Source: Amycolatopsis keratiniphila subsp. keratiniphila | Lineage (GTDB): Bacteria > Actinomycetota > Actinomycetes > Mycobacteriales > Pseudonocardiaceae | NCBI RefSeq assembly: GCF_001620365.2 | Contig: NZ_LQMT02000010.1 | Location: forward strand, 307,150 to 371,149 | Direction of reading: 5' to 3' | Length of the DNA: 64,000 bases | Part shown: positions 8,969 to 21,784 of the stretch, piece after piece | How the letters are laid out: every line of letters starts with the position of its first letter | How positions within the stretch are numbered: position 1 is the stretch's first letter | Position numbers and translations under genes: made by a program | The notes under the pieces: generated by a model | What the model saw: only the letters and a program-made list of their open reading frames with translations | The model's database searches: none | What the model was told of the DNA's origin: nothing

Positions 8969-10909
8969 TCACCGCGGCGCCGTCGTGGCGGGACGCGGCT
9001 CGGAACCGTCCGGCCACCGCGCCGGCTGTCCTCGATGGACACCGTTCATGAAGCGCTGCCAAACGTCGGCCGGGATCGTCCGGCCGGTCAGTTTCTCCCC
9101 GGCGGCGTCCCGCATCCGGCGCGGCTCGTCGGAGCCGACCCAGACCGCGGTCGCGAGCTGCGGCGTGTATCCGACCGCCCAGCCGCCCGCGTTGTCTTCT
9201 GTCTCTTCGAACTGGAAGTCGCCGGTCTTCAGCGCCGCCGGACGATCCTTCAGGCCGGTGGCCAGCACCTGGCTCATCGTGCCCGCGATCCGGCGGCTCA
9301 CCGCCTCGTCGCCCTGGAACGCGGGCGTCTTGTCCGGCGGCCGTTCCCATACGACTTCACCGTTCTCGTCCCGGATCTTCGACACCAGATGCGGTGTGGC
9401 GCGCATGCCGCCGGCCGCGAAGGTCGCGTAGGCACCGGCCATGTCACTGGGGCGTAAGGGATACCGGCCGACCGCGATCCCCGGGCCGATCAGGAACCCG
9501 TCCTTCTCGCGCAGGGTCACCGCGCCGTCGACGGATTCGGGGATCCCGGCCGCACGGGCGCCTTCCCGGACCGCTTCGGCGCCGAGCTTCTTCGCCAGGT
9601 CGACGAACGGGCCCTGAGCACCTCGCCCCATCGCCTCGCGCAGCGTGCACTTCCCGGTTTCGCCGCACTGGTCCTGGAACTCGAAGGTCTCGCCAAGGAA
9701 ATCCACCGACGCGGGCGCCTTAAACGGTTCGTCCACGTTCACCCCCCGTTCGAGCCCGGCGGCGAGGATGAACGGCTGGAACGTCGAACCGGTGCCGTAC
9801 GGGGTGCCCGCGTAGTCGTGCACGCTCCAGCCGCCGCCGTTGTAGGCGCGGATGGCCCCGGTCCCGGGTTCGACGGCGACCAGCGACGCGCGGAAGTGTT
9901 CCGGCTGCCCCTTCAACCGTTCCTTGACCGCCTTCTCGGCTTCGGCCTGAGCACGCGGATCGATGGTCGTCTCGACCTTCATCGCGCCGCCGCGGAGCCG
10001 GTCGAGCGGGTAGCCGACCTGCTCGAGTTCGGCGAGGACCTGCTGCTTGATGTGGTACTGCTCGTAGGTCACGCGGCCGGCCCTGGTCTCGGACGGCGCT
10101 TGGATCGCGTCCTCCGGGTAGGTCATGGTGACCGCTTCGGCCTGGCTGACGTAGCCGCGCGCGACCAGTTTGTTCATCACATAGGACCAGCGTTTCATCG
10201 CGTGCTCGTGGCTGGAGGCGTACGGGTCGTGTACCGAAGGCGACTGGATCATCCCCGCGAGGAAGGCCGCCTCGCTCCAGGTCATCGAGTCGTCGAGCTT
10301 GCGGCCGAAGTAGGCGTTCATCGCCGACGCCGGGCCGTAGGTGCCGCGACCGAACGAGATGATGTTGACGTAGCTCTCGAAAATCTCCTTCTTCGTCTGC
10401 TGCTGGGTGATCTTCGTGGCGAGCACGAGTTCGGAGAACTTGCGGGTGAGGGTGGCGTCCTCGTTGCCGGTGGACTTCTTGATGTACTGCTGGGTGATCC
10501 CCGAGCCGCCGCCGACGCCGGTCACCAGCGCGCGGCCGAGCCCGGTGAGATCGAAACCCTCGTTGTCCCAGAAGGTCGGGTCCTCGGTCGCGACGATCGC
10601 GTCGCGCAGTTTCGCGGGGACGGCGTCGTAGGGTACGAACAGCCGGTCGCCGCCGGGCGGGACCACCTTGAGCAGTTCGGAACCGTCCGCGTTCTGCAGG
10701 ACGACGGTCTTGTCGAGGTCGGCGAGGACCTCTTGCGGGCTGCGGACGTCGAGCAGGACGTACGCGAGCCCGAACGCGACGACCGGGATGCCGATCACCA
10801 GGCCGAGCGTCCAGGCGGCGATCTTGCGCCACCTGCGCTTCTTCCGTTTCGGCTCCGGGGTGGCCGTGGTCTCCGACTCGGGTGCGTCTGCCTCATCCGG
10901 GTTTTCCAC
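8969..10909 (-). CDS. class A penicillin-binding protein with degenerate transpeptidase
   Basis: A 646-residue type II membrane protein: basic cytoplasmic tail (21-29), one membrane helix (about 31-53), GT51 transglycosylase (about 70-240) and a transpeptidase-fold domain (about 340-620). The GT51 catalytic glutamate is E109 in ATEDPTFW, with GSGITQQYIKK at 135-145, so lipid II polymerisation looks intact. In the transpeptidase domain the SxxK motif reads STFQ (375-378), the SxN position reads GAQ (430-432) and KTGT reads KTGD (561-564). The lysine needed to activate the serine is missing, so crosslinking is probably lost. GTG start. Convergent with the O-methyltransferase gene. Confidence 0.88.
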   Translation of the reverse strand: MENPDEADAPESETTATPEPKRKKRRWRKIAAWTLGLVIGIPVVAFGLAYVLLDVRSPQEVLADLDKTVVLQNADGSELLKVVPPGGDRLFVPYDAVPAKLRDAIVATEDPTFWDNEGFDLTGLGRALVTGVGGGSGITQQYIKKSTGNEDATLTRKFSELVLATKITQQQTKKEIFESYVNIISFGRGTYGPASAMNAYFGRKLDDSMTWSEAAFLAGMIQSPSVHDPYASSHEHAMKRWSYVMNKLVARGYVSQAEAVTMTYPEDAIQAPSETRAGRVTYEQYHIKQQVLAELEQVGYPLDRLRGGAMKVETTIDPRAQAEAEKAVKERLKGQPEHFRASLVAVEPGTGAIRAYNGGGWSVHDYAGTPYGTGSTFQPFILAAGLERGVNVDEPFKAPASVDFLGETFEFQDQCGETGKCTLREAMGRGAQGPFVDLAKKLGAEAVREGARAAGIPESVDGAVTLREKDGFLIGPGIAVGRYPLRPSDMAGAYATFAAGGMRATPHLVSKIRDENGEVVWERPPDKTPAFQGDEAVSRRIAGTMSQVLATGLKDRPAALKTGDFQFEETEDNAGGWAVGYTPQLATAVWVGSDEPRRMRDAAGEKLTGRTIPADVWQRFMNGVHRGQPARWPDGSEPRPATTAPR

Positions 10910-10978
10910 GCCAGGTTAGACGCCCGAACGAGTGAAAAGGTTGTGGGAAAGTCACCGAATGGCCACCGGTTCACGACT

Positions 10979-11009
10979 TGAAGAATTCTTCATTTGATAA
11001 TGTGCGCAG
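10979..11009 (+). promoter_or_regulatory. operator-promoter of the ArsR-SulP operon
   Basis: A perfect 14-bp palindrome TGAAGAATTCTTCA (10979-10992) precedes a GATAAT -10 hexamer (10996-11001), which is eight bases before the ATG at 11010. The layout predicts a leaderless transcript with the palindrome just upstream of the -10, a typical place for ArsR-type autorepression. Confidence 0.6.
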
Positions 11010-11339
11010 ATGCCCGTCCCCCTGTACCAGGCCAAGGCGGAGTTCTTCCGCATGCTGGGCCACCCGGTCCGGATCCGTGTACTGGAGCTGCTCGCCGAAG
11101 GCCCGAAAGCCGTCCGCGAACTGCTCGCCGAGATCGAGGTCGAGGCCTCCAACCTGTCACAGCAGCTGGCCGTCCTGCGCCGGTCGGGAATCGTCACTTC
11201 GACCCGCGAGGGCTCGACGGTGGTGTACGCGCTCGCCGGCGGCGACGTAGTCGAGCTCCTGCGCGCGGCCCGGCGCATCCTCACCGAGCTGCTGGCCGAC
11301 CAGAACGTCCTGCTCGCCCAGCTACGCGACGCGGAGTGA
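11010..11339 (+). CDS. ArsR-family winged-helix regulator
   Basis: A 109-residue helix-turn-helix protein with the ArsR layout: FFRMLGHPVRIRVLELLAEG opening helix, recognition helix around SNLSQQLAVLRRSG (about residues 47-60) and a beta wing ending TVVYALAG. It has no cysteine, so it does not sense metals through the classical ArsR thiolate sites. It is followed by a SulP transporter gene four bases later and probably controls it along with itself. The ATG appears leaderless, with a -10 only eight bases upstream. Confidence 0.88.
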   Translation: MPVPLYQAKAEFFRMLGHPVRIRVLELLAEGPKAVRELLAEIEVEASNLSQQLAVLRRSGIVTSTREGSTVVYALAGGDVVELLRAARRILTELLADQNVLLAQLRDAE

Positions 11340-11343
11340 CGGC

Positions 11344-13014
11344 GTGGCGGGTCTGAAACTTTCGGAATTGCGCTCGCTCCTGCCCGGACGTGAAGACCTG
11401 CGGACGCTCAAACGCGCTCCCCGGCACGACCTCACGGCAGGCCTGACCGTCGCGATCGTCGCCCTGCCGCTGGCGCTGGGCTTCGGCATCTCGTCCGGCC
11501 TCGGGGCCGAAGCCGGTTTGGTCACCGCGATCGTCGCCGGCGCGCTGGCCGCGATCTTCGGCGGCTCCAATCTCCAGGTGTCCGGGCCGACCGGCGCGAT
11601 GACCGTGGTACTGGTGCCGATCACGGCCACGCACGGGGCGGGCGGCGTGCTGACGGTGGGTCTGCTCGCCGGGGTCTTGCTGCTCCTGCTCGCGGTCGCC
11701 CGCGCCGGCCGGTACATGCGCTACGTGCCGACACCGGTGGTCGAAGGCTTCACGCTGGGCATCGCCGGGGTGATCGCACTGCAGCAGGTTCCCGCCGCGC
11801 TCGGCGTCGCCACCCCGGAAGGCGAAAAAGTGGCCGTCGTCGCGGCGAAGGCGGTGGCCGATTTCGCCGGGCATCCGGCCTGGCCGTCGATCGCGATCGC
11901 CGCCGGGGTCGCCGCCCTCATGCTGCTCGGCGCGAGGTGGCGACCGTCGATCCCGTTCTCGCTGGTCGCGGTGGCCATCGCGACCCTCGTGAGTCACTTC
12001 GCGCAGCTGCCGGTCGCCCGCATCGGCGCCCTGCCCAACGGACTTCCCGCGCCCTCGCTGGACTTCCTGGATCTGTCGACCTTGGGCGCGCTGGCGCCCT
12101 CCGCCGTCGCGGTCGCGGCGCTGGCCGCGCTGGAAAGCCTCCTTTCGGCCACGGTCGCCGACGCGATGAGCGTCAACGAACGCCACGACCCGGACCGGGA
12201 ACTCTTCGGGCAGGGCCTCGCGAATCTCGTCACCCCGCTGTTCGGCGGCGTCCCCGCCACCGCGGCGATCGCGCGCACCGCGGTCAACGTCCGTGCCGGG
12301 GCGAAGTCGCGGCTGGCCTCGTTCACCCACGCGATGGTGCTGGCGGTGATCGTCTTCGCGGCGGCGCCGCTCGTGGCCACGATCCCGATCGCGGCACTCG
12401 CCGGGGTGCTGCTGGCCACCGCCGTCCGCATGGTCGAGGCGGGTTCGGTCCGCGCGCTCCTGCGCTCCACCCGTCGTGACGCGCTGGTCCTCGTGCTCAC
12501 CGCGGCAGCGACGCTGATCCTGGACCTGGTCACCGCGGTCATCCTCGGCCTCGTCGTGGCGGGCGCACTGGCACTGCGGGCGATCGCGAAGGCGGCTCGC
12601 ATCGAAGAGGTGGCGCTCGACCACGCCGATCACGCGGCCGAGGAGCAGGCGCTGCTGGACGAGCACATCGTCGCGTTCCGGCTCGACGGACCGCTGGTCT
12701 TCGCCGCGGCCCACCAATTCCTGCTGGAGCTGTCCGAGGTGGCCGACGTCCGGGTGGTCATCCTCCGGATGTCACGGGTGTCGGCCATCGACGCCACCGG
12801 CGCCCTCGTCCTGCGCGACGCCATCGAACGCCTCGAACATCGCGGGATCACGGTCCTGGTGTCGGGCATCAAACCCGGCCACGAGAAGGTGCTCGACGAA
12901 CTCGGCGTCGCGGACCGGCTCCGCGCGGAGGGCCGGGTCTTCCCGGATACACCGCACGCCATCGATTTCGCGCACGCGCTGCTGACCTCAAGCGAGGAAC
13001 GCGCGAAGCAGTGA
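11344..13014 (+). CDS. SulP-family anion transporter with STAS domain
   Basis: A 556-residue SLC26/SulP permease. The membrane domain (about residues 30-420) starts with a typical LTAGLTVAIVALPLALGF stretch and contains the NLVTPLFGGVPATAAIARTAVN motif. A cytoplasmic STAS domain follows (about 440-550), with the DGPLVFAAA and SAIDATGA strands. The substrate could be sulfate, bicarbonate or another anion, and the sequence does not decide. The GTG start lies four bases after the ArsR stop, indicating one operon. Its last 27 bases overlap the end of the convergent FadR-type gene. Confidence 0.9.
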   Translation: MAGLKLSELRSLLPGREDLRTLKRAPRHDLTAGLTVAIVALPLALGFGISSGLGAEAGLVTAIVAGALAAIFGGSNLQVSGPTGAMTVVLVPITATHGAGGVLTVGLLAGVLLLLLAVARAGRYMRYVPTPVVEGFTLGIAGVIALQQVPAALGVATPEGEKVAVVAAKAVADFAGHPAWPSIAIAAGVAALMLLGARWRPSIPFSLVAVAIATLVSHFAQLPVARIGALPNGLPAPSLDFLDLSTLGALAPSAVAVAALAALESLLSATVADAMSVNERHDPDRELFGQGLANLVTPLFGGVPATAAIARTAVNVRAGAKSRLASFTHAMVLAVIVFAAAPLVATIPIAALAGVLLATAVRMVEAGSVRALLRSTRRDALVLVLTAAATLILDLVTAVILGLVVAGALALRAIAKAARIEEVALDHADHAAEEQALLDEHIVAFRLDGPLVFAAAHQFLLELSEVADVRVVILRMSRVSAIDATGALVLRDAIERLEHRGITVLVSGIKPGHEKVLDELGVADRLRAEGRVFPDTPHAIDFAHALLTSSEERAKQ

Positions 13015-13710
13015 AGCGGTCCCTTCGACGTGTTCCGTCATCGCCCGGCGGGCCGCCTCGGAGTCCCCGGCGAGGATCGCGTCGACGATGGCCTCGTGCT
13101 GGGCGTTGGAATGCTCCAGGTTCGGTTCGAGCAGCGGGATCATGTCGAGCAGCTGGTTCACCCGCATCCGTGCGTCGGCCATCGCCGTGGTCAGCGAACC
13201 GGACGCCGTGACCTCGGCGATCGCCAGGTGCAGCCGCGAATCCTTGCGCCGGTAGTCGCCGACGTCGGCCGCCGCGGCCTCGGCGAGTGTGCTGGTCAGA
13301 TGCTGCCGGTCAGCCGGGCTGAGCGAACGCGAGGCCGCCATCTCGGCGGCGCCGGTCTCCAGGACGTGCCGGAGGCCGAGCGCGTCCTCCAGCGTGGCGT
13401 TGTCGACCTTCCGGCCGTCGGCGGCGGGCGGGTCGGGCAGCACGTCGTTGACGAACGTGCCGCCGTACCGCCCGCGCCGCGATTCGACGTACCCCGCGTC
13501 GGACAGCGCGCGGATGGCCTCGCGCAGCGTCACCCGGCTGACCCCGAGCCGCTCGGCGAGCTCACGCTCCGAGGGCAGCCGCTCCCCCGCGCCCACCACG
13601 CCCAGCCGGATCGCCTGGAGCAGCCTTTCGACGGTCTCCTCGAAGGCGTTGCCCGCGCGCACCGGGCGGAACAGCGCGTCACCCGCGTTCGCGACCGTGC
13701 TCGACTCCAC
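12988..13710 (-). CDS. FadR-subfamily GntR regulator (FCD domain)
   Basis: A 240-residue regulator with an N-terminal GntR winged helix (about 20-90, [23 protein letters not shown]) and an all-helical FCD effector domain. The helices carry the spaced Asp/His residues (for example [10 protein letters not shown] and [12 protein letters not shown]) that bind a metal and a small acid in this family. It lies 30 bp downstream of sdaA on the same strand and could be cotranscribed. A TAAACT hexamer six bases before the GTG suggests it also has its own leaderless promoter. Its 3' end overlaps the SulP gene by 27 bp. Confidence 0.88.
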   Translation of the reverse strand: MESSTVANAGDALFRPVRAGNAFEETVERLLQAIRLGVVGAGERLPSERELAERLGVSRVTLREAIRALSDAGYVESRRGRYGGTFVNDVLPDPPAADGRKVDNATLEDALGLRHVLETGAAEMAASRSLSPADRQHLTSTLAEAAAADVGDYRRKDSRLHLAIAEVTASGSLTTAMADARMRVNQLLDMIPLLEPNLEHSNAQHEAIVDAILAGDSEAARRAMTEHVEGTASLLRAFLA

Positions 13711-13740
13711 TCTTCGAGTTTAGGCGGCCCGCAATTCGTC

Positions 13741-15114
13741 TCAGCATTCGATGACGTTCACGGCGAGGCCGCCGCGAGCGGTCTCCTTGTACTTCACGCT
13801 CATGTCGGCACCGGTCTCGCGCATCGTCTTGATCGCCTTGTCCAGCGTCACGACGTGCGAACCGTCGCCGCGCATCGCCATCCGCGCCGCGTGGATCGCC
13901 TTCGACGCGCCGACGGCGTTGCGCTCGATGCACGGGATCTGCACCAGCCCGCCGACCGGGTCGCAGGTCAGCCCCAGGTGGTGCTCGACCCCGATCTCGG
14001 CGGCGTTCTCCACCTGCGCGGGTGAACCGCCGAGGACCTCGGTGAGCCCGGCGGCGGCCATCGCACTGGCCGAACCGACCTCACCCTGGCAGCCGACCTC
14101 GGCACCCGAGATCGAGCCCGTCTGCTTGAGGATCGAGCCGATCGCGCCCGCGGTGAGCATGAACGTCACGATGCCGTCGTCCGACGAGCCCCGGATGAAC
14201 CGCTGGTAGTAGTGCAGAACGGCCGGGATGATCCCCGCGGCGCCGTTGGTCGGCGCGGTGACGACGCGGCCGCCCGCGGCGTTCTCCTCGTTGACCGCCA
14301 GCGCGTACAGGCTCACCCAGTCCATCGCGTACAGCGGGTCGCCGACGCCGTCCTCGGCGAGCAGCTTCTCGTGCAACGCCTTCGCACGCCGAGGAACCTT
14401 CAGCCCTCCCGGAAGCACGCCCTCGTGCTCGCAGCCGTTGCGCACGCATTCCGCCATGACCTGCCAGATCTCCAGCAGCCCTTCGCGGATCTCCTCGCGA
14501 GTGCGCCACGAAAGCTCGTTGCGCAGCATGATCTCGCTGATGGACAGCCCGGTGTCCTCGCAGTGCTTCAGCAGATCCGCGCCGGTGCGGAACGGGAACT
14601 CCAGCTTCGTCGAGTCCTCGACGACGACGGTGTCGGTCTCGTAGGACTCGTCGCGGACGAACCCGCCGCCGACGGAGTAGTAGGTGCGCTCGCGCAGCAC
14701 CTTCCCGTCGGCGTCGAACGCGCGGAAGATCATCCCGTTCGGATGTGCCGGCAACGACTTCCGCCGGTGCATGGTCAGGTCGGTGTCCTCGGTGAACACG
14801 ATCTCGTGCTCGCCGCGCACCTTCAACCGGCACGATTCGCGGATCGCCGCGATCTTGCCGGGCACGGTGTCGGTGTCGATCTCCTCCGGACGCTCCCCGG
14901 ACAGCCCGAGCAGCACGGCCTTGTCGCTGCCGTGCCCGAACCCGGTCGCGCCGAGCGAGCCGAAAAGCTCGCTCTGGACGCGTGCCGTCGCGGTGAGGTC
15001 ACCGTCGGCCGCCAGACCGTCCACAAAGGTCAGTGCGGCGCGCATCGGGCCCACCGTGTGGGAGCTGGAGGGGCCGATGCCGATCGAAAACAGGTCGAAG
15101 ACGCTGATCGCCAT
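13741..15114 (-). CDS. sdaA: L-serine ammonia-lyase (iron-sulfur type)
   Basis: A 457-residue single-chain L-serine dehydratase that converts serine to pyruvate and ammonia. The beta domain starts with [24 protein letters not shown], and the alpha domain has the conserved [17 protein letters not shown] segment, [20 protein letters not shown] and [14 protein letters not shown], which supply cluster and substrate ligands. It starts at an ATG behind GGAAGGAGGG, 16 bp after lipA, and is the last catabolic gene of the riboswitch-led glycine operon. It completes a route from glycine to pyruvate. Confidence 0.95.
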   Translation of the reverse strand: MAISVFDLFSIGIGPSSSHTVGPMRAALTFVDGLAADGDLTATARVQSELFGSLGATGFGHGSDKAVLLGLSGERPEEIDTDTVPGKIAAIRESCRLKVRGEHEIVFTEDTDLTMHRRKSLPAHPNGMIFRAFDADGKVLRERTYYSVGGGFVRDESYETDTVVVEDSTKLEFPFRTGADLLKHCEDTGLSISEIMLRNELSWRTREEIREGLLEIWQVMAECVRNGCEHEGVLPGGLKVPRRAKALHEKLLAEDGVGDPLYAMDWVSLYALAVNEENAAGGRVVTAPTNGAAGIIPAVLHYYQRFIRGSSDDGIVTFMLTAGAIGSILKQTGSISGAEVGCQGEVGSASAMAAAGLTEVLGGSPAQVENAAEIGVEHHLGLTCDPVGGLVQIPCIERNAVGASKAIHAARMAMRGDGSHVVTLDKAIKTMRETGADMSVKYKETARGGLAVNVIEC

Positions 15115-15130
15115 TGATCTGCCCTCCTTC

Positions 15131-16132
15131 CTATCTGGCCAGCAGTGAGCTGGCCTCTTGGGCCGCGGGCCCTTCGGCGGCGAGATGGGCCAAATTCTCC
15201 GACAGCGCTTCGCCGCGGTGGGCCTTCGTCTGGGCGAAAAGGCGACCGGCCCGATACGACGAGCGGACCAGCGGCCCGGCCATCACACCAGCGAAGCCCA
15301 TCGCTTCGGCTGCCTTCGAATGCTCGACGAACTCCTCCGGCTTGACCCAGCGGTCCACCGGATGATGCCTCGGCGACGGTCGCAGGTACTGGGTGATCGT
15401 GAGGATCTCGCAGCCCGCGTCGACCAGGTCCTTCATCGCGGGCGCGACCTCTTCGGGGGTCTCGCCCATGCCGAGGATCAGGTTCGACTTCGTCACCAAA
15501 CCGGCCTCACGAGCCTTCGTGATGACCTCCAGCGACCGCGCATAGCGGAAACCCGGCCGGATCCGCTTGAAGATCCGCGGCACCGTCTCCACGTTGTGCG
15601 CCAGAACCTCCGGCCGCGAACCGAACACCTCGGCCAGCTGATCCGGATCCGCGTTGAAGTCCGGGATCAGCAGCTCCACACCGGTACCCGGGTTCAGCGC
15701 GTGGATCTGACGAACGGTCTCCGCGTACAGCCACGCGCCACCGTCCTCCAGGTCGTCACGCGCGACACCGGTCACCGTCGAGTAGCGCAAGCCCATGGCC
15801 TGCACCGACTCCGCCACCTTCCGCGGCTCGGTCCGGTCCAGCGCTTCCGGCTTGCCCGTGTCGATCTGGCAGAAGTCACACCGGCGGGTGCACTGGTCGC
15901 CACCGATCAGGAACGTCGCCTCGCGGTCTTCCCAGCACTCGTAGATGTTGGGGCAACCGGCCTCCTCACACACGGTGTGGAGGCCTTCACGCTTGACCAG
16001 TCCCTTGAGCTCCGTGAACTCCGGACCCATCCGGGCCCGGGTCTTGATCCACGGCGGCTTCTTCTCGATCGGGGTCTGCGCGTTGCGGACTTCCAGCCGG
16101 AGAAGTTTGCGCCCCTCGGGGAGCGCGCTCAT
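15131..16132 (-). CDS. lipA: lipoyl synthase
   Basis: A 333-residue radical-SAM enzyme that inserts two sulfurs into octanoyl groups on lipoyl domains. The auxiliary cluster ligands are C55, C60 and C66 ([12 protein letters not shown]) and the radical-SAM cluster is C81, C85 and C88 (CTRRCDFC). The C-terminal RSSYRAG serine, which ligates the auxiliary cluster, is present. The ATG at 16132 overlaps the glyA stop in an ATGA, so the long open frame upstream of it is only a shadow. The product would mature the GcvH protein encoded two genes upstream. No lipB gene is adjacent. Confidence 0.97.
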   Translation of the reverse strand: MSALPEGRKLLRLEVRNAQTPIEKKPPWIKTRARMGPEFTELKGLVKREGLHTVCEEAGCPNIYECWEDREATFLIGGDQCTRRCDFCQIDTGKPEALDRTEPRKVAESVQAMGLRYSTVTGVARDDLEDGGAWLYAETVRQIHALNPGTGVELLIPDFNADPDQLAEVFGSRPEVLAHNVETVPRIFKRIRPGFRYARSLEVITKAREAGLVTKSNLILGMGETPEEVAPAMKDLVDAGCEILTITQYLRPSPRHHPVDRWVKPEEFVEHSKAAEAMGFAGVMAGPLVRSSYRAGRLFAQTKAHRGEALSENLAHLAAEGPAAQEASSLLAR

Positions 16133-17397
16133 CGGTTGAGGTCCGCGTACAACGGGTGCTTCTTGGCCAGCAGCTCGACCCGGGCGGACAGCGACTGACG
16201 CAGATCCTCGTCGAAGTCCGGGCGCAGCGCCTCGGCGATGATGTCGGCGACCTCGGCGAAGTCCTCGGCGCCGAAGCCGCGGGTCGCCAGCGCCGGGGTG
16301 CCGATCCGCAGGCCGGAGGTGACCATCGGCGGACGCGGGTCGAACGGGACGGCGTTGCGGTTGACCGTGATGCCGACCGAGTGCAGCCGGTCCTCGGCCT
16401 GCTGACCGTCCAAAGTGGAGTTGACCAGATCGACGAGCACCAGGTGCACGTCGGTGCCGCCGGTCAGCACGCGGACGCCTGCCTCGCTGCAGTCCGTGCG
16501 CGAAAGGCGGTCGGCCAGGATCTTCGCGCCTTCGAGCACACGCTGCTGGCGCTCGCGGAACTCCTCGCTCGCGGCGATCTTGAGCGCGACGGCCTTGGCG
16601 GCGATGACGTGCTCCAGCGGACCGCCCTGCTGGCCGGGGAACACCGCCGAGTTGATCTTCTTGGCGAGTTCCTGTCGGCACAGGATGATGCCGCCGCGCG
16701 GGCCGCCGAGGGTCTTGTGCGTGGTCGTGGTGACGATGTCGGCGTAGGGCACCGGGCTCGGGTGCAGCCCGGCCGCGACCAGACCGGCGAAGTGCGCCAT
16801 GTCGACCATGACCTTCGCACCGACCTCGTCGGCGATACGGCGGAACTCGGCGAAGTCGAGCTGACGCGGGTACGCCGACCAGCCGGCGATGATCAGCTTC
16901 GGCTTGTGCTCCTTGGCGAGGCGCTCGATCTCCTCGATGTCGACGATCCCGGTCTCTTTGTCGACGTGGTAGGCGACGACGTTGTAGAGCTTGCCCGAGA
17001 AGTTGATCTTCATCCCGTGGGTCAGGTGCCCGCCGTGGGCGAGGTCGAGACCGAGGATGGTGTCGCCGGGGTTGAGCACCGAGACCATGGCGGCGGCGTT
17101 GGCCTGCGCGCCCGAATGCGGCTGGACGTTGGCGTGTTCGGCGCCGAAGAGCGCCTTCGCGCGGTCGATCGCCAGCTGCTCGATGACGTCGACGTGCTCA
17201 CAACCGCCGTAGTAGCGGCGGCCGGGGTAGCCCTCGGCGTACTTGTTGGTCAGCACCGAACCCTGCGCTTCGAGCACGCCCACCGGGGCGAAGTTCTCGG
17301 AGGCGATCATCTCCAGGGTCGACTGCTGCCGGTCGAGTTCGGCCGCGACGGCGGTGGCGACCTCGGGGTCCACTTCGGACAGGGCAGCGTTGAACAT
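16129..17397 (-). CDS. glyA: serine hydroxymethyltransferase
   Basis: A 422-residue PLP enzyme that interconverts glycine plus methylene-tetrahydrofolate with serine. The Schiff-base lysine is K228 in [13 protein letters not shown], and the N-terminal [10 protein letters not shown] and [14 protein letters not shown] motifs are intact. It begins one base after the gcvH stop codon and its stop overlaps the lipA start. In this operon it can use the one-carbon unit released by glycine cleavage to turn a second glycine into serine for SdaA. Confidence 0.97.
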   Translation of the reverse strand: MFNAALSEVDPEVATAVAAELDRQQSTLEMIASENFAPVGVLEAQGSVLTNKYAEGYPGRRYYGGCEHVDVIEQLAIDRAKALFGAEHANVQPHSGAQANAAAMVSVLNPGDTILGLDLAHGGHLTHGMKINFSGKLYNVVAYHVDKETGIVDIEEIERLAKEHKPKLIIAGWSAYPRQLDFAEFRRIADEVGAKVMVDMAHFAGLVAAGLHPSPVPYADIVTTTTHKTLGGPRGGIILCRQELAKKINSAVFPGQQGGPLEHVIAAKAVALKIAASEEFRERQQRVLEGAKILADRLSRTDCSEAGVRVLTGGTDVHLVLVDLVNSTLDGQQAEDRLHSVGITVNRNAVPFDPRPPMVTSGLRIGTPALATRGFGAEDFAEVADIIAEALRPDFDEDLRQSLSARVELLAKKHPLYADLNR

Positions 17398-17398
17398 G

Positions 17399-17776
17399 TC
17401 AGTTCTCCTGGGTCAGGACGGCGTACGCCTGGGCGTCGAGCAGGGCCGGCACGTCGCCGGACAGACGCACCTTCAGGAGCCATCCTTCGGCGTACGGGTC
17501 CGAGTTGATGAGCTCGGGGGTGTCCGTTGTGGCCTCGTTCACCTCGACGACCTCGCCGTCCACGGGTGCGTACAGCTCGCTGACCGATTTGGTCGACTCG
17601 ACCTCGCCGAACACCTCGCCCGCGGTGACGGTGTCGCCGACCGAGGGGAGCTGGACGAACACGATGTCACCGAGCGATTCGGCGGCGAAGGCGGTGATGC
17701 CCACGGTGGCGAAGCCGTCGGCGACGTTCAGCCACTCGTGTTCCTTCGTGTACTTCAGGTCCTGGGGGATGCTCAT
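17399..17776 (-). CDS. gcvH: glycine cleavage system H protein
   Basis: A 125-residue lipoyl-carrier protein that shuttles the methylamine intermediate between GcvP, GcvT and the L protein. The lipoylated lysine is K63 in [12 protein letters not shown]. The KYTKEHEWL opening and the C-terminal GWLLKVRLS are typical. It is followed within one base by glyA and lies 14 bp after gcvT. The lipoyl synthase for K63 is encoded in the same operon. Confidence 0.97.
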   Translation of the reverse strand: MSIPQDLKYTKEHEWLNVADGFATVGITAFAAESLGDIVFVQLPSVGDTVTAGEVFGEVESTKSVSELYAPVDGEVVEVNEATTDTPELINSDPYAEGWLLKVRLSGDVPALLDAQAYAVLTQEN

Positions 17777-17790
17777 GAGAAAGGGGCCTT

Positions 17791-18882
17791 TCAGGCGCGG
17801 GAGTAGAAGGGCAGGGCGACGACCTCGACGGGCTCGATACGGCCCCGGATGTCGACGGAAAGCTCGGTGCCGGGCTCGGAGTGCTCCCGGTCCACGTAGG
17901 CCATGGCGATCGGGTAACCCAGCGTCGGTGAGAGGGCACCGCTGGTGACCTCGCCGATCTCGGTGTCACCCGCCAGGACGGTGTAGCCGTGACGCGGCGC
18001 GCGGCGGCCGGAACCCTTGAGCCCGACACGCACGCGGGGAACGTCCTTCTTGGACAGCTCTTCGAGCGCGGCCTTGCCGACGAAGTCGTTCGGCTTCTCG
18101 AACTTGACCACGCGGCCGAGGCCCGCCTCGAACGGGCTCAGCTGAAGGCTGAGTTCGTTGCCGTACAACGGCATTCCCGCTTCGAGCCGCAGGGTGTCGC
18201 GGCAGGCGAGACCGGCCGGGAGCAGGCCGTGCGGCTCGCCCGCGTCGGTGAGGATGCGCCAGACGGCGGGCGCCTCACCGGCCGGGACATACAGCTCGAA
18301 ACCGTCCTCGCCGGTGTAGCCGGTGCGGGCGAGCAGGACGTCGTGTCCCTTCACGACGGCCGGGACGCTCGCGTAGTACTTGAGCGCGCCCAGGTCGGCG
18401 TCGGTGACGGCGCCGAGGATCTCGACGGCCTTCGGGCCCTGGACGGCGATCAGCGCGACGTCCTCGGACTTGTTCTCGACGACCGCGTCGAAACCCGAGA
18501 CCCGCTCGGCCAGCGCATCCGCGACCACGGTGGCGTTGCCCGCATTGGCGACGACCAGGAACTTCTCGTCGGCGAGGCGGTAGACGACCAGGTCGTCCAG
18601 CACGCCGCCGTTCTCGTCGCAGATCATCGTGTAGCGCGCCCGGCCCGGCTTGACGCCCGACAGGTTGCCGACCAGCGCGTAGTCGAGGGTGTCGGCGGCC
18701 TGCGGGCCGGTCACCTCGATCTCGGCCATGTGGGAGAGGTCGAACAGGCCGGCGGCCTCGCGGACCGCCTTGTGCTCCGCCAGTTCGCTGGAATAGCGGA
18801 TCGGCATCGACCAGCCCGCGAAATCGGTGAACAGCGCACCCAGTCCTTTGTGGACTCCGTGCAGGGACGTCTCTTTCGACAT
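17791..18882 (-). CDS. gcvT: glycine cleavage system T protein (aminomethyltransferase)
   Basis: A 363-residue folate enzyme that releases ammonia from the aminomethyl-lipoyl arm of GcvH and transfers the carbon to tetrahydrofolate. It has the N-terminal LFDLSHMAEIEVTGPQA block, the conserved RTGYTGEDGFELYVPA and the C-terminal GEVTSGALSPTLGYPIAMAYV. The ATG at 18882 is chosen over a TTG one codon earlier because TGAGG lies at proper spacing before it. It starts eight bases after the gcvP stop. Confidence 0.96.
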   Translation of the reverse strand: MSKETSLHGVHKGLGALFTDFAGWSMPIRYSSELAEHKAVREAAGLFDLSHMAEIEVTGPQAADTLDYALVGNLSGVKPGRARYTMICDENGGVLDDLVVYRLADEKFLVVANAGNATVVADALAERVSGFDAVVENKSEDVALIAVQGPKAVEILGAVTDADLGALKYYASVPAVVKGHDVLLARTGYTGEDGFELYVPAGEAPAVWRILTDAGEPHGLLPAGLACRDTLRLEAGMPLYGNELSLQLSPFEAGLGRVVKFEKPNDFVGKAALEELSKKDVPRVRVGLKGSGRRAPRHGYTVLAGDTEIGEVTSGALSPTLGYPIAMAYVDREHSEPGTELSVDIRGRIEPVEVVALPFYSRA

Positions 18883-18890
18883 CAAGTGCC

Positions 18891-21722
<2,832 letters not shown>

Positions 21723-21784
21723 GGGAGCTCCTTGGGTCAGGCGCCGGATAGACCGGTGCGCTGGGAACTCCCCCTCTGTCATGG

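Noticed and set aside
15131..16681. 516-codon reading of the lipoyl synthase frame
   Set aside because: The first 183 codons lie within glyA in another phase. The ATG at 16132 overlaps the glyA stop as ATGA and gives the normal LipA length.
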